Positions 35,507 to 47,852 of a stretch of 64,000 nucleotides of DNA are shown here, one piece after another. The DNA lies in contig CM046842.1 in NCBI GenBank assembly GCA_025618425.1, positions 27,177,168-27,241,167 of the forward strand, given 5' to 3'. Made by a program: the position numbers and the translations under genes. The stretch is from Heliocidaris tuberculata (lineage: Eukaryota > Echinodermata > Echinoidea > Camarodonta > Echinometridae). The first letter of the stretch is position 1. Each line of letters starts with the position of its first letter. Below the pieces are notes generated by a model. It made no database searches. It was given only the letters and a program-made list of their open reading frames with translations, and was not told where the DNA came from.

Positions 35507-38500
35507 ATGGCGAACTTTGACCCCGAACCACTGACGTCATCCTTTGATGGTCACCCGTCAGGTCCACATGCTCCATATAAAAGTATGAAGTGCTTACGGC
35601 AAATAAAGGTAGGTATACACCCTAACATTATACCATACATATGGTCAGTGGAGCTGCAGTCATAAGAATAGGCCTATCTTTATTATTTTGAAGTGGGATA
35701 TTGACAATAATGAAAATGATTAGATTTATTATTATCTCTTTTTACTACTGTTATTTCAGTGATAATCACACCGATAATGTTGATAATGATAATGATAATG
35801 GTGATAATACAGAAAAAAGAATATAATGATACTGGTAATACTGGTATATAGTTACTATAATTGAAATGATAATAATCATAATTCTTTCATATTGAGCGTT
35901 GCTTTTTTTTTTTTCTTCTTCTTTTTTTTTGGAAGGGAGGGGGTTACTGCAAACTTCTGAGGACAATCATATATCACTATATAAAATATGAAAATGATAA
36001 CAGAAATGATGTACAGAGAATTTTTCAGGCTATTACTATTACTCTATGAAGAAATAAAAGGTGCTTGATATCTTCTCCCCCTTGATCCAGAGAACAGCCA
36101 TCACGCAGCTCGTAGGAGGATGCATTCTTGTTGTCTTTGGCATAGCCGCGATCGGCTTAAAAGTATTTTGGTCATATTTCTGCCTTCCCATCTCAGCTGG
36201 GATCCTGGTAAGATCAAAAACATGGCCAGTTCTCTTGACTTAAACGTTTCCTCCTTATTCTCTCTCCATTTTTGTTCACTTATGCAGGTGTGTCTTTGCA
36301 CTCTAAAATAGGTTGGGTAAAACCTTACCTGATATTGCGTGAAAGTGTATGGTGGTGGATCCAGTGTCCGAACACTTTTCAGAAAATCAACGATAGCAAA
36401 TAAAATATCAAACGAATATCTGTCAAACTTACATAATGAATGCTCAAAGTCCTACAGAAAAAGAAGTTGATGGAATTTTAAAAAGACAACGTAGATTTAA
36501 TATGATATTCCCTTCCGAGTGAACCCCTTCCCAACGACGCGGCGTTTTGGTCCCTTGAAAAAGGTACGGTATTTCCGAACGTGTGAAACCTATGGGAAAA
36601 GGACACAACCTTTGTTTCAAGCGTAATCCCACGCGTAATCCCACGCGTATGAAAACCCATTTTAGGCGCTTAACTGTACACGTTCAGTAATAAAATCTGT
36701 TCGGAAATACAATCCTTGACTATACCCGACAAACATGCATTTTACCCAGTATTGGTTATTTTTTTACCCAGCAACCATGTATTTCACCTTTTCATCCAAT
36801 ATTGGGTAAAATTTTACCCATCCGATTTAGAATGTGGAATACTGTTTACTACGGTTTTGTCTTTATTTTAAACTTTAAACCATGTAAACTGTATTATATT
36901 ATTGAATATTGAATTGTATATTTGATTTATTGATTTCTTGACAAATTCACTATTCTGTTGAAAATGAAAACACAACTGAGCTGAACTGAACTGCACTATA
37001 TTGTCTAAATAACCGGCTTGGTTATCGCTTATAAATACTTGCATATGTCTTATAACGTATTTGATTGGGCATGTCGGGTAAAACCATGAACATGCTAATA
37101 TAGGGATGCTATTTCATATTAAATATACTTTATGTTTATATTGAATGATACTTTGCATTTGTAATATGGTAATCGGCCATTGTGATTCTTTGTCTCCTAG
37201 ACCATGTTTCATAAAACTGCCCAATTTCTGTATCACAAATTTGCTCACAGCCAATCAGATTCAAGGATTTTACTAGCTTATAACAGTTAGTGTAACTTGC
37301 TTTTGATAACAAGTTTTATGAAATGGGACTCTGTTATTCTATTTCATGTATTAGGCATAAATGATTAGTTCCTTTTATTTTCTGTAAGAACACACTGGGA
37401 CTTTCTGATATGAGTAATAGGGCCTACAAGCAACGTTCAGCATTTTTATTTTCATTATTGTTATAATTATATGCTATATGTGCAAATGTTCTCTCTTAGG
37501 TATATGGCGTGACTGGAGCGATAGGAATTCTCGGCGTCTCTAAAAAGAACGAGAAGTTGGTAACCACACTCTTTTATAAGCCGTTACTTCTTTCTATTGT
37601 GTTTGCTATCAATATTAACCCGGTAGTACGCTGATTAAAGTGATTAGTAACTTTGTAGAGGCTTGATAAAATATGAGCTGCCTGGCCTTACATTCTATCA
37701 GTGTATGTAATATGGTGTAAAAATGAAGCCCAGGAAAAAAAAAAGCTCTTCAAAATCTTCAAGTGCTTCACAAAAATGCAAGTGACCGGAAATGCCAGAC
37801 TCATTTTCCCCCATAGACTCATTGTTATACTAAAATCTTTCTATGCCTGGCTATTTATTTATCCTTTTGAACATCATTATGATTATCATCATTCATTATT
37901 ATTATTATAACCCCATTATTACCTGCGTAAGAAGGTGAAGACAATGAATGGCCCCGTACAAGACAGATATCAAAATTCAACAGTTTATTAAATCAAGCCC
38001 CAACAAAGTTAGCGAATCCCTTCAAGTGAATTTACATTTTGAATGTGTCGTAAAACTGAATGTTACATTTCAATAGACCGCTTTGGTAATGTATGCAAAT
38101 TTCATACATACCTTTCAAACAAAGGTTGTTCTTGACAACCTGAAAGCTTGCCGGAGGCTTGCCGGACATAGCAACAAGTAATGTATGCAAAGTGGATTCC
38201 AAGCATTGAGGCTCATTTATAAAAAAAGCAGGTTAATGGAATAGCTCGTCATTAGGTGCTCAGAAAAGAAGTGTGCATGAATTTGTATACATTACAGACA
38301 TGACAGAACCGGTCTGTTCAATATCTCTTAAGTCAAATCTCCACAAACAGAATCTTAACATAGGTTTGAATACAGTACATAGTGCTCCTTGCACACGAGG
38401 TGTCTGCGTGACATGATAGACTGCTCTTGGAATCTAAAGGATTTCGATTCGCCATGTAAACATGGTAAAGATGGCATCGAAAAATTAATGTAAAAATCAT

Positions 38501-40919
38501 AAACGGTACAAATTGCTTTAAAGGGTACCAATCACCATAAATAATTGTGCTCTGTATGTTTGAAGTTTCATGTCGTTATACTTTCTTGAAAATATGGGCT
38601 TCAAATATTAATTCTGTGAAGAGATATTTCAATTTTGATTACACTCTCTATAAGCGTAAAAGCGACTCGTGAGTAGACTACTCGACGCACCCGTACGTGC
38701 TCGCCACGATAAAGGCTCGCGAGGAACCCAACTCGGAGTTCGGTTCCGCGCGAGCATTTTCATGTTATCCTTTATTTCCTTCATACTCATTAACTGTTGA
38801 CCTGCAGAATACCAGACAAAGTTCTTTGAGGTTGATTTTATACTTTCTAGCTGTACACAAATTATTTTTTCAAGTGATTGATACATTTTAATTGCCTAGA
38901 TAGTTTTACGGGGCCATTAATTGTCTTCATCTTCTTACGCATGTAATAATGGGGTTATAATAATAATAATAATGATGATGATAATTATAATTTTGTTTAC
39001 CCAGGGAAACCTCATCAGCATCACTGCTGTTCTTCCTGAAGGCCCTGCAATTATTATTATCCCAACAATTGCCAGGTCCCCATTTACACCTGGGTGGAGA
39101 GGGACAATGTGGGTAAAACATCTTTTCCAAGGATGTATGCACCCAGCGAGGATCGAACCCAGAGCCTTCACCAATATACGAGGTTCACACCTCGTGTGCA
39201 ACGAGAATCATATCATGATATCATAGGTTATAATATATATAATATAATAATATTTCTTCTTCTTTTTTCCTCCTCTCCTTTAGATGCGGTTCTACATGCT
39301 GTTTTCAATAGGAGGATGCTTTCTAGCGCTCATGCTTATCGCAATGTCAGTCGCTGCCGCTACGTTCGAATTTGAGGTCGATGAAATTACCTGGCAACCA
39401 TGCTCCATCTCATACGTGAGTAAATGATCTAGGATGGTTGTACGGCACATGCTCCGGTGGTGATTGCTCCGCGGTAATTTCGTAAGCCAAGCGAATTCTA
39501 AACTTCAACCCTGGGGGGCGTTTCATCAAGTGTCTTGACATGTGATTTTTACCGCCAAATTTGCTCTCAGCCAATAAGATGCAAGGATTTCAGTAGCTTA
39601 CAACAGTTGTCGGTTAAAAAAAAAATCACTGACAAAACGCTTGATAAAACGCTCCCCAGGAACCAAACACGATACCTAACCCTAATCATAACCCAGAGGG
39701 CGTTGAAAGAGAGACTTGTGACACGCGCATAATAAGCCTACGCGTACGCGGTCTTTGTTTAAAAGATGGCGGATCATGGAGCTGCCAATATTTCCCTTTC
39801 ACGTACATTCTCTATGTGACGGAACTATTTGAAGCTCCATGAAATGACTTGCCAATCAGAAGCGACCTCCAGTGCCGTGACTCTCTGTATGTATAGCTCT
39901 GCCCTAACCTAAAAAGTAACACGACATTTGCTCCTGCGACAATTGCTCCTCCGTCCATATCTCGAAAGGTCAAAGGTTAAGGTCAAGGCCATGATTTTTT
40001 TTTAATTGTTATTTATTTATTTTTTGCTTGTTTGTTTTGTTAAGGACAATGTGACGTTTAGGATTAGGGTTAGGGTTAGGTTTAGGTTTAGGATTAACAT
40101 GGCAAAGTTAGACCGGAGTAATTGTTACAGGAGCAAATGTCATGGAACCAACCTAAAATGCAATCGCAACTCTAACCCTAACAATATATCTTTGACGAAA
40201 TAAAGCCCTGAGTAATTTTCGCCGGAGCTTATGTCATGTATGTCGGAGCACCTCCTGGGGAGCGTTTCATCAAGCGTCTTGTCAGTGATTTTAACCGACA
40301 AATTTGCTCTCAGCCAATCAAATGCAAGGATTTCAGTAGCTTATAACATTTGTCGGTAAAAATCACTGACAAAAAACACTTGATGAAACGCTCCCCAGTG
40401 TCCGTTGGCTTATTTATAGATACAAAAATGGCGGAAGCGGTTCATTTTATTGGGAATATAACATTAAAGAATAGTTTCTTTCAAAAGAGTGATTTGTTAA
40501 GCTTTTAATTGCTGTTCTGCAAGCTTCTTCATTCTTTATCCTACCTCATCTTCGCACTGCACAGATATGGCTCTGGCACTGCAGAATACAGAGCCATCTA
40601 TAGCTCTGGCTCTGCATCAGCAACAGAAACAGCTTCAAAGAACATCTGAATAAGCTTACAGAACAGCTAGTTCTTTGGCCAGTTGTGCAAAAAGAACCAA
40701 TTCTCAAATTTAGCATTCAGAAACGATAATTAAAGAGAAAATCGAAATTAATCATGTTTTGATATGGTTCTCGTATTGTCCTGCTTGCATGGAAAGAAAT
40801 ATTATTGTCGTTATGATTATTACTATTACAACTATCATCATTATCATCATCATTATCATCATCCTTAATTAGTATTATTGTCAATATTATTCTTGTTACT
40901 ATCATTACTATCATTACTA

Positions 40920-40978
<59 letters not shown>

Positions 40979-41019
40979 TTATTATCATTATTATTATTAT
41001 CATTATTATCATTATTATT

Positions 41020-41066
<47 letters not shown>

Positions 41067-42429
41067 TCATTATTATTATTACTATTATTATTAGTACTAT
41101 AATTATTGTTGTTATTATTATTATCATTACAACATTATTTCCTACGTTAGGGGGAATCCTATCAATGCGGTTCATTCCATCACAATAGAAATTCGACGTT
41201 ACGGCGAAAGCGACCGTGCTTTAAGGCGAATGATAACAATAGGCTCAGATAAAACGATTTCCATAACGCTGGAATAAGAGTTATTATTATTTTTTTTTCT
41301 TTTTTTCCTCTTTTTTTATTATTAATAATATCATTATGATGTTATGTGATTTATCCAATAGAAATCTCGGATGGCGATCGATGGTCTGATAACACTCACA
41401 GGCTGTTTCCTTTCCATGTTGTGTTTGATCTCTGCATGCATCATACGGATGTTGCGCCAGCTGCGCTTGTTGCAGTGGCTGTTGTAAGATATGTTGCTGC
41501 CAGGAAGGCGGGTGTACCGTCTGCTGTCAGACATGTTGCAACGGTTGTGTGAGACCTATTCCACCGGCAGAGGTGCGTACAACATAATATGTGATTGTAA
41601 TGTTGGCATGCTCCAAAAGATGATGCATAGAGATGGAGAAATTGCCCAAGTTTAGTTTTTGAAAGGCATTGCGATCTTCTTGTTGTAAATGAACATGCAA
41701 CTTTTTTTTCTTCGAATTCGCCCCTACGGACTTTATTACGGAAATGCAAATGTATATGTTTATGAATGTTTATGGGACATGTTCATTTATGTGTTTGCTT
41801 CTATTGTAGCACTTTTTGTCACTGGCACAATATCCCATGTTTTTATTGTATTGAGTAGTGCACAGTATCGGACTTTTAAAGTCATTCAATTGTCCTTTTA
41901 ATGTATCCTGAGATTAACCGTCTTATCGTAAATCAAATAGGAAGGATTAGGCTTAGAAATAGGACTTGAGCTGAGGGAAATCCCCAAATCCCTTAATTTT
42001 GGAGAGTATATAAAAAAATTATGTATAGATTTCGTGCTATACCTCTATCAGTACTAACTCTACCCTATTATTGTACCTTATCTTATTTTTTATTTTATTT
42101 TTTATTTTTTGTTCTGATGGGATTTGTTTGTTTTGGGGTGGTTTTGTTTTATTTTGTTTTTAGTTTAGTTTTTTTTTTAATTTAATGACTGTTGCTTTCG
42201 TTGCCATTTACAGGAAAGTGTCATGGGCACTACAGATGCATTTCAAGCAGGTAAGGGGAAAGAACCACTAAAGAAACTGAAAGTATGGGGAATAAAAACA
42301 GAATATATGTGGAAATAGAGCCGAGAAAGAGCATTTTGAAAAAAAAAAAGAGAAGGAAAGAGAGAGCAACTGGAAAATCCACGGTGTGTGTTAGTGTTAG
42401 CGATAAGAAACAACAAAGGGAGGATGCGC

Positions 42430-42464
<35 letters not shown>

Positions 42465-44948
42465 GGGGTGTGTTTGCTGTGGAGGTGCTGTGGTCCAGTG
42501 GTTTAAGGCGCTTGACTGGAGATGCGAGGATCGGGCGTTCGATCCCCGACACGGCACTTATGCCCTTGAGCAAGGCAATTTATCTACATTGCTCTTTTAT
42601 CGTACATCAAATAAATGAAGTGCTATAGGCATATTGATACCAGCGTGTGCATTATGTATTATTAAAAAAAAAAAAAAAAAAAAGTGTTTGCGGGTGTGTG
42701 TGTGTGTGTGGGTGTGTGGGAGGGAGGGGGCACTTCGACCATGGATGAACTAAAATGAGGCCAAGAGCCTGTTCCGAAATAGTCACCCCATTTTATCCAT
42801 AAGATTTGACCCCTGAAAGTTACTTAGACCATCTAAGTCACTGACAAAAAGGTTGTCAGCCTGACCGTAACCGTCGGGTTTAGCCCCCAGAGCCCCCAAA
42901 AGAGACCCCAAAGTCGGGTCGATTTCACCCTATCTCCCCCATGCAGCAAACCTTGTCAGTAGGAAGTAGTATTACTGGACATTACAAAACACACAAAACT
43001 GACAAAAATTTCCGTCGGGATGGGGTGTCATGAGGCCCCTAAAAACTGGGGTAAATTTTTCCCCTTGAAGCTCAGGGACCAAATTTTGTCAGAAGGAAGA
43101 TCTATGGATGTACATTCCAAAAATATGAAAACTGACAAAATTTTCCGTCTGGAAGGGGGTGTCAGACCGCCTGAAATGAAAACCCAAAAGTGCCCTTTGA
43201 CAACGCTTTGCCACCCCAAATGCTCTGTATGTAAAGGAAACCCATTTGCTTACCTTCTGACTATGATAACTAAAAATGTTTTATTGAATTCAATTCAAAA
43301 TTCCATAATGTAATTTTCAGTATAATAATTTTCTTGAGGTGCAGTATGATGTCAATTAATAGTCATTTCATTGATAAGTTATCAAATTGTGAAAAATGTA
43401 TTGCTTTCCCAAAATATTGTCGGGATTATGTAAACATAGCCATTTGACAAGGCATACTAGAGGAGCTTGCTTGGTATCTGTGCAATAAACACATGGATAG
43501 TACATTTCAGCCTGGCAGTCACATTCCAAAGATACCTGCAAATCTCTCAAAAAAGGTGAAGATGGACAATGGGTGTGTTTACATAATCCTGACGATATTT
43601 TTTGGCTGCTTTTGAGAAAATAATATATTTTTATACAATTTAATAACTTATTAATCAAAAGGCCAATCAACACCAAATTGCATCTCAAGAAGATTATTAT
43701 ACTCAAAATCATGTTATTAAAATTTGAATTGAATTGAATCAAACACTTTAGAGTTATCATAGTCAGAAGGTAAGAAAATGGTACATTTTCACATACTAGA
43801 GCTCTTTTTGGGGGGGGGGGGCAAAGCGTTGTCAAAGGGCACTTTGGGGTTTTCATTTCAGGCGGTCTGACACCCCGTTCCGACGGAAAATTTTGCCAGT
43901 TTATATATTTTTGCAATGTACACCCATAGATCTTCCTTCTGACAAAATTTGGTCCCTGGGCTTTAAGGGGAAAATTTACTCCAATTTCTAGGTGCCTCCT
44001 GACACCCCATCCCGACGGAAATTTTTGTCAGTTTTGTGTGTTTTGTAATGTCCAGTAGTACTACTTCCTACTGACAAAGTTTGGTGCATGGGGGGAGATG
44101 GGGGTGAAATCGACCCGCCTTTGGGGTCTCTTTTGGGGGTTTGCTGGGGGCTAAACCCGACGGTTACGTAACGGTCAGGCTGACAACCTTTTTGTCAATG
44201 ACTGAGATGGTCTAAGTAATTTTAAGGGGTCAAATCTTATGGATAAAATGGGGTGACTATTCCGGGACAGGCTCTCAAGCATGACTTTTAGATGCAATGC
44301 CGAAGGGTGGATGCGAGCGTTGGACTGTTGATCTCAGTATTAAAATTCATATGTGTGTGTGTGTGTTTTTTTTTGTTTTTTTTTTGTTTTTTTTTTCAAT
44401 TTAAATTAATTAATTTCATCATTATTACAGACCACATTTAAATGCGTAGGTTGAATTGTGCAAATATTAGCGACAAACAAAAAGAAAACTATTGAAAAGC
44501 GATGTGCTTAAAAAGGTGTATTTCCCGTACATTGAATAATACATGTGATGTTCAGAGGACTCTCACAAGATTAACATGAATCCATGGGGCAAGAGAAGAA
44601 GAACGTGCCTTACTCCAAAGAAATACTGTTTGTAGTGTTCGAATTCTCTAGATAAAAACCATGTCAGCTATCATGAAGGGCTCCATCTCATGTGAGTGTC
44701 TGGTCTGGCTACAGCAACCTAGGTCATGATTTTGAGTCGCCTTTTTCTGGAACTGCTGGAGGTAACGTTGAAGATGTATTATGCGTATATTCCCGGATCC
44801 TTCTCTCGATTTTATTCAACACTATAAATTTAATTTCTGTAACAAAGGGATTTTTGTTGATTTCAATACAGCAGGTGGCGTCCCAGCATCCAATCCACCA
44901 GGTGTGTTTATAGTACAGCAGGACCCTTTGACCGCCGGACAGAACTAG
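35507..44948 (+). CDS. MS4A/CD20-like four-transmembrane protein, seven exons, with an apparent frameshift
   Basis: Exons are 35507-35608, 36091-36207, 37500-37559, 39284-39415, 41362-41572, 42214-42250 and 44875-44948 (44872 is an alternative start of the last). Exons 1-4 all end in phase 0. The protein is about 243 residues: a cytoplasmic N-terminus (MANFDPEPLTSSFDGHPSGP), TM1 (QLVGGCILVVFGIAAIGL), TM2 (ISAGILVYGVTGAIGILGVS), TM3 (MLFSIGGCFLALMLIAMS), an extracellular loop with Trp-Gln-Pro-Cys, TM4 (LITLTGCFLSMLCLISACII), a Cys-rich tail and a C-terminus ending PPGVFIVQQDPLTAGQN. The TM1-TM2 pattern with the LQI..G start and a short polar loop (SKKNEKL) matches the CD20-like/MS4A family, whose members act as plasma-membrane or endosomal regulators. 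TM4 and the tail are in different frames; a 1-nt removal near 41446 restores continuity with exon 6. The start was chosen as the first in-frame ATG (taataATGG). Confidence 0.8.
36720..36835. repeat. Fragment of a ttacccaatattggg-type element in intron 2
   Basis: Repeats ttacccagtattgg and atattgggtaaaattttacc variants, related to the element at 63515-63840. Confidence 0.5.
37200..37332. mobile_element. Foldback MITE with the shared core, intron 2
   Basis: Ends catgtttcataaaact and agttttatgaaatggg; core in inverse orientation (acagccaatcagattcaagg). It lies between MS4A-like exons 2 and 3. Confidence 0.7.
37903..38965. mobile_element. ~1.06-kb DNA element, ~55-bp TIRs, intron 3 of the MS4A-like gene
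   Basis: Left ttattataaccccattatta, then cgtaagaaggtgaagacaat and ggccccgta, is matched inverted at 38906-38965. No transposase ORF. Confidence 0.8.
38992..39205 (-). mobile_element. SINE-like sequence with a B box
   Basis: On the minus strand ctctgggttcgatcctcgct contains a near-perfect B box (ggttcgatcc; plus 39149-39159). It is followed by a body with acccaggtgtaaatggggac. The A box is not clear. Confidence 0.55.
39511..39660. mobile_element. Foldback MITE with the shared core, intron 4
   Basis: The ends ggggggcgtttcatcaag and ataaaacgctccccag bracket the inverse core (ctctcagccaataagatgca). Confidence 0.8.
40058..40096 (+). repeat. Interstitial telomere-like repeats
   Basis: TTAGGG and TTTAGG units, six to seven in a row (ttagggttagggttaggttt). 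The canonical metazoan telomere unit is TTAGGG. It lies inside intron 4 between two related MITEs. Confidence 0.8.
40250..40399. mobile_element. Foldback MITE with the shared core, second copy in intron 4
   Basis: The ends ctggggagcgtttcatcaag and cttgatgaaacgctccccag are perfect inverses; core ctctcagccaatcaaatgca. Confidence 0.9.
40915..41130. repeat. ATT/ATC microsatellite
   Basis: About 200 bp of (ATT)n with ATC and ACT variants before MS4A-like exon 5. Confidence 0.95.
41362..41572 (+). CDS. Exon 5 of the MS4A-like gene: TM4 plus 16-Cys tail, +1 frame change inside
   Basis: The acceptor is ttatccaatag. In phase 0 the exon reads KSRMAIDGLITLTGCFLSML... to Ile-Ile at 41445; unshifted, it then runs to TAA at 41485. 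Skipping one base (C 41446) gives a run rich in Cys (CCASCACCSGCCKICCCQ) and then CVRPIPPAE, ending exactly in phase 0 at donor GTGCGT (41573). It continues in frame into exon 6 (ESVMGTTDAFQA) and exon 7. The match of splice phase, the Pro-rich tail and the terminal exons only in the shifted frame is why I take the shift as a lesion or sequence error rather than a wrong exon call. Juxtamembrane Cys clusters are typical palmitoylation sites (inference). Confidence 0.7.
42480..42683 (+). mobile_element. tRNA-derived SINE with poly-A tail, intron 6
   Basis: The head ggtgctgtggtccagtggtt (A box) and gcgttcgatccccgac (B box and T arm) folds like a tRNA with acceptor strands ggtgctg/cggcact. The body ends in A20 (42664-42683). 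Confidence 0.85.
42764..44275. mobile_element. ~1.5-kb near-palindromic element in the last intron of the MS4A-like gene
   Basis: The arms 42764-43438 and 43574-44275 are inverse copies about 680 bp long, with ends agagcctgttccg and cgggacaggctct. Within each arm a unit (actgacaaaaatttccgtcg then ggggtgtca) recurs at ~120-bp spacing. Only ~135 bp separates the arms. No transposase ORF is seen. Confidence 0.9.
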
Positions 44949-45086
44949 ACAGGTACCGCGTCATATATACATTCCCTATGGCAACGTAAACATCAAGGCC
45001 TCGATTGGAGCAAGGTTCCCGATCGTCTACCTCTTCGATAAAAATGATTAAGGCATTAAATTATCAAAGAAAAGGTCTAGAAGCAG

Positions 45087-45330
45087 TAAGCCAGTTCGTA
45101 ATTACAATTTGCGCATGTGCAGATAAAGGTCATTTGTACCGAGTGTAATATTGACCTTTGTACGCTTTCATAGTGTGCACCCATAGGTGTGCACCACACC
45201 ATGATGCGCGCGCCACTATGGATTTTACATACTTGATAAACAGGTAGCGCCTCCAACAAAAATGCGCATGCGCGTACAAACGGGTCGTTTTAGGGTCATT
45301 TGTACAATAAACTAATTACGAACTGCCTTA
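45087..45330. mobile_element. MITE with TAAGCCAGTTCGTAATTA ends
   Basis: Left taagccagttcgtaattaca and the inverse of ctaattacgaactgcctta (45330). The interior has ataaaggtcatttgtacc and gcgcatgcgcgtac. Related pieces lie at 49300-49900 and 55110-55665. Confidence 0.8.
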
Positions 45331-45424
45331 TTTGGAAAAGGTTGATTATGTAGTACTAGTGAATTGTATATATCGTTACCCTTATCGGTTAGATGGGACA
45401 AGACCTGAAAGGTTGGCCTTATAG

Positions 45425-45620
45425 GCCCGAATTCAAGAAAAAGGTTTATTTTAAACCATGTTCTTAACCATGTTCTAAACCATGGTTTAAACCTCCGCCG
45501 TGGCGTAAATAAGAGTAAGCGTATATAAGCGCATTTCTGTCCGCCCATTGGACAAGAGGAAGTGCGCGTACTATGCTTATAAACCATGGTTTAAAATAAA
45601 CCTCTTTGGTGAATTCGGGC
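45425..45620. mobile_element. MITE with GCCCGAATTCA ends
   Basis: The ends gcccgaattcaagaaaaagg and the inverse cctctttggtgaattcgggc flank repeats of taaaccatggttta. Confidence 0.85.
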
Positions 45621-47852
45621 ATTATGTTTACTACTACAATGTTTGATACATTTTGTGCGAATCGTGATAAAAAAAAAATTAAAAATCATAACCTCTGTTG
45701 AATTTGGTTCTGAGTGTAAAAGTATGGCAAGTGTATGTCTGTGGGGGGGGGGGGGGGGGTAGGCGTAACTCCAAGCAACACAGGCCAATTAGTGTATTAT
45801 ATTATTGTAATTATAATAATAATGCCGGTACAGAAACTTTGATACAAACTGAAGCATATGCGAGGAGCCGAGGACCGCGCCGACGAGAAATAACCTGAAA
45901 ATTTGACTTGATGCAGGCGATAGAGATCCAGTTCAAGGAATTGTTTGGAAACAAGATATATCATTCTACAATATAATGGTTCCTTTTGCGTTGCGAACTA
46001 GGCATCATGGGACTATGCCGATTTTCAACCTGGAAAAATCCCCTGTAAATTATTGTATTGTACCATGATAAAGTCAGTATGATTTACGTTATTCAGCAGC
46101 TATTTGTAGCATAGGCAGTTGGTGCACATTAATCGTGAAAACATTTATAGCTCGGGATGAGCTAAAAGTGTGATTTTCTTTTTCTTTTTGCCATTTTTTG
46201 CAATGATTTACCTCTAAAACAATTTTCTAAGTCACAAGAAACTCGAAAGAGTAGGCTTATATACAAATAACTGAATAATGTTTTTATGTTTCTTTAGAAG
46301 TAACCTCTTCGTAAACAATGATTATATCACCTACACGTCTTGTTTTTTTTAGATAAATACGTAAGAACAATTATAATAAATCAGAAAACATTTACACATA
46401 AGTCATGCGGGTTTCATAAGTATAAAATCAGAATTGTAACACTGTTACAAAAACGTGCTGAATTACCAGGCTACAGCCCACGAGATCGACAGCCCGTTGG
46501 GCCGACGTCTCATGCGTTGTCTGTATTATTATTATTATTATTTTTTTTTTTTTAAATCTGAAAGATCGCTTGGACTATTCTATAATCACAATAATTTTTG
46601 CAAATGAAAATGAATCTAAATCAAATTTATGTACGACTAAAAAGTAATTATAATGCTTTGAACTTGATATAGATCAAACGTTAACTATTTCCCAAAGTCC
46701 CACAAATACACTTTTGTGTATAAAATTGAAGTATCCCATTGAGTGAAGTAAATATTTAGACTTTAGATACAAAACATGCCATAAATTCTTTTAATGGAAA
46801 TTGAGTTTTTTTGCATGAGCTACATATACATCCAGAAGGTTGAATTTCTTATGGTAAAGTAAAAGGATATGGCCATAAAATTGAGTTTGGGTTGAAAAAA
46901 AATGCTCCATCCAATTCAGTTTGGTTCCAGAACATGCTACGTCCAAAAAACAATCCGAGAACTGGCCAGTCACAGAGCAGCATGACACGCATACATGTAC
47001 CGACCTTCAGTTTCCCAAACATTTGCCAAAAAAATAAGGTACCTGAATTTCACCAAAGAATTGTTTATCATCCCGCTAATTACTACGACAAAGTCTCATT
47101 GCAAATCCATCATGCAAATCAAGATAATTGTAAATCTCATAATTTTATGAATGTAGCATGTTTTGGAAGCGAACTCTTCATTTATGAAGAGTTACAATGT
47201 TGTTTATACATATATACATGTATATGTAAGCACATGTACAACGAAACACTTGTTTGTGTAAAACAAATTCGTTCTTTTCTTATTTGTAATGTCTAAAGTA
47301 TCACTAAGACGTTTCGCAAAAATCGTTTTAAAAAAAAGTCAAATTTATAAGTGTCAGACTACAATAGCAGTAATAAAATGTATAAAAGGAGCGTATAGGG
47401 CCTTTAATGAATTGTCAAGTGAGTGATGTTCACGTTATTAAAATCTTGTATGTACATGACTCCGACGAAATTATGGCGTTCATTTTTTTGAGTCTCACAC
47501 TGATGAACAACATTTGGCAGATCGTTACTCACAGGAAGCCCAATATTGCTGAAGCCATTTCAGCGGCCATGATACCTTTCATTCCATTCTCGTATCACTA
47601 ATATAAACGGGGGAAAAAATTATAAAAGCTTCTAATAAATTAACGAGGTGTGAGACTTCCCCGATGTATCAAGAAATCATTGGTTTAAAAGGCATGTAGA
47701 CTCTAGAATCTTGATGAAAATTCGGGCACTGTTGGATTAAGGAGATCTGTCACTGTGTCACATGAGGAGAAACATGGCGGCTGTGTGACGTCATGTGCAT
47801 TAACGAATGACCCTATCCACGATGAAAGAGTTCAGTGTGTATTCATGGATCT
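45621..47852. other. Intergenic stretch between the converging MS4A-like and dispanin genes
   Basis: G17 (45742-45758) and an ATT/T-run (46525-46553). ORFs at 46892-47296 and 47407-47601 have no recognised domain or splice context. Confidence 0.5.

Noticed and set aside
41346..41749. Overlapping ORFs on both strands at MS4A-like exon 5
   Set aside because: Shadow frames of the Cys-rich coding segment; splice phase supports the plus-strand Cys frame.
42483..42557. Functional tRNA gene
   Set aside because: tRNA-like head continues into a SINE body with a poly-A tail.
43368..43916. 182-codon minus-strand ORF
   Set aside because: Lies inside the near-palindromic element and reads across its spacer; no domain visible.
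46892..47296. 134-codon plus-strand ORF
   Set aside because: No recognised domain, no splice context, irregular composition.
47407..47601. 64-codon plus-strand ORF before the dispanin stop
   Set aside because: No homologous pattern seen and no splice sites; kept as intergenic.
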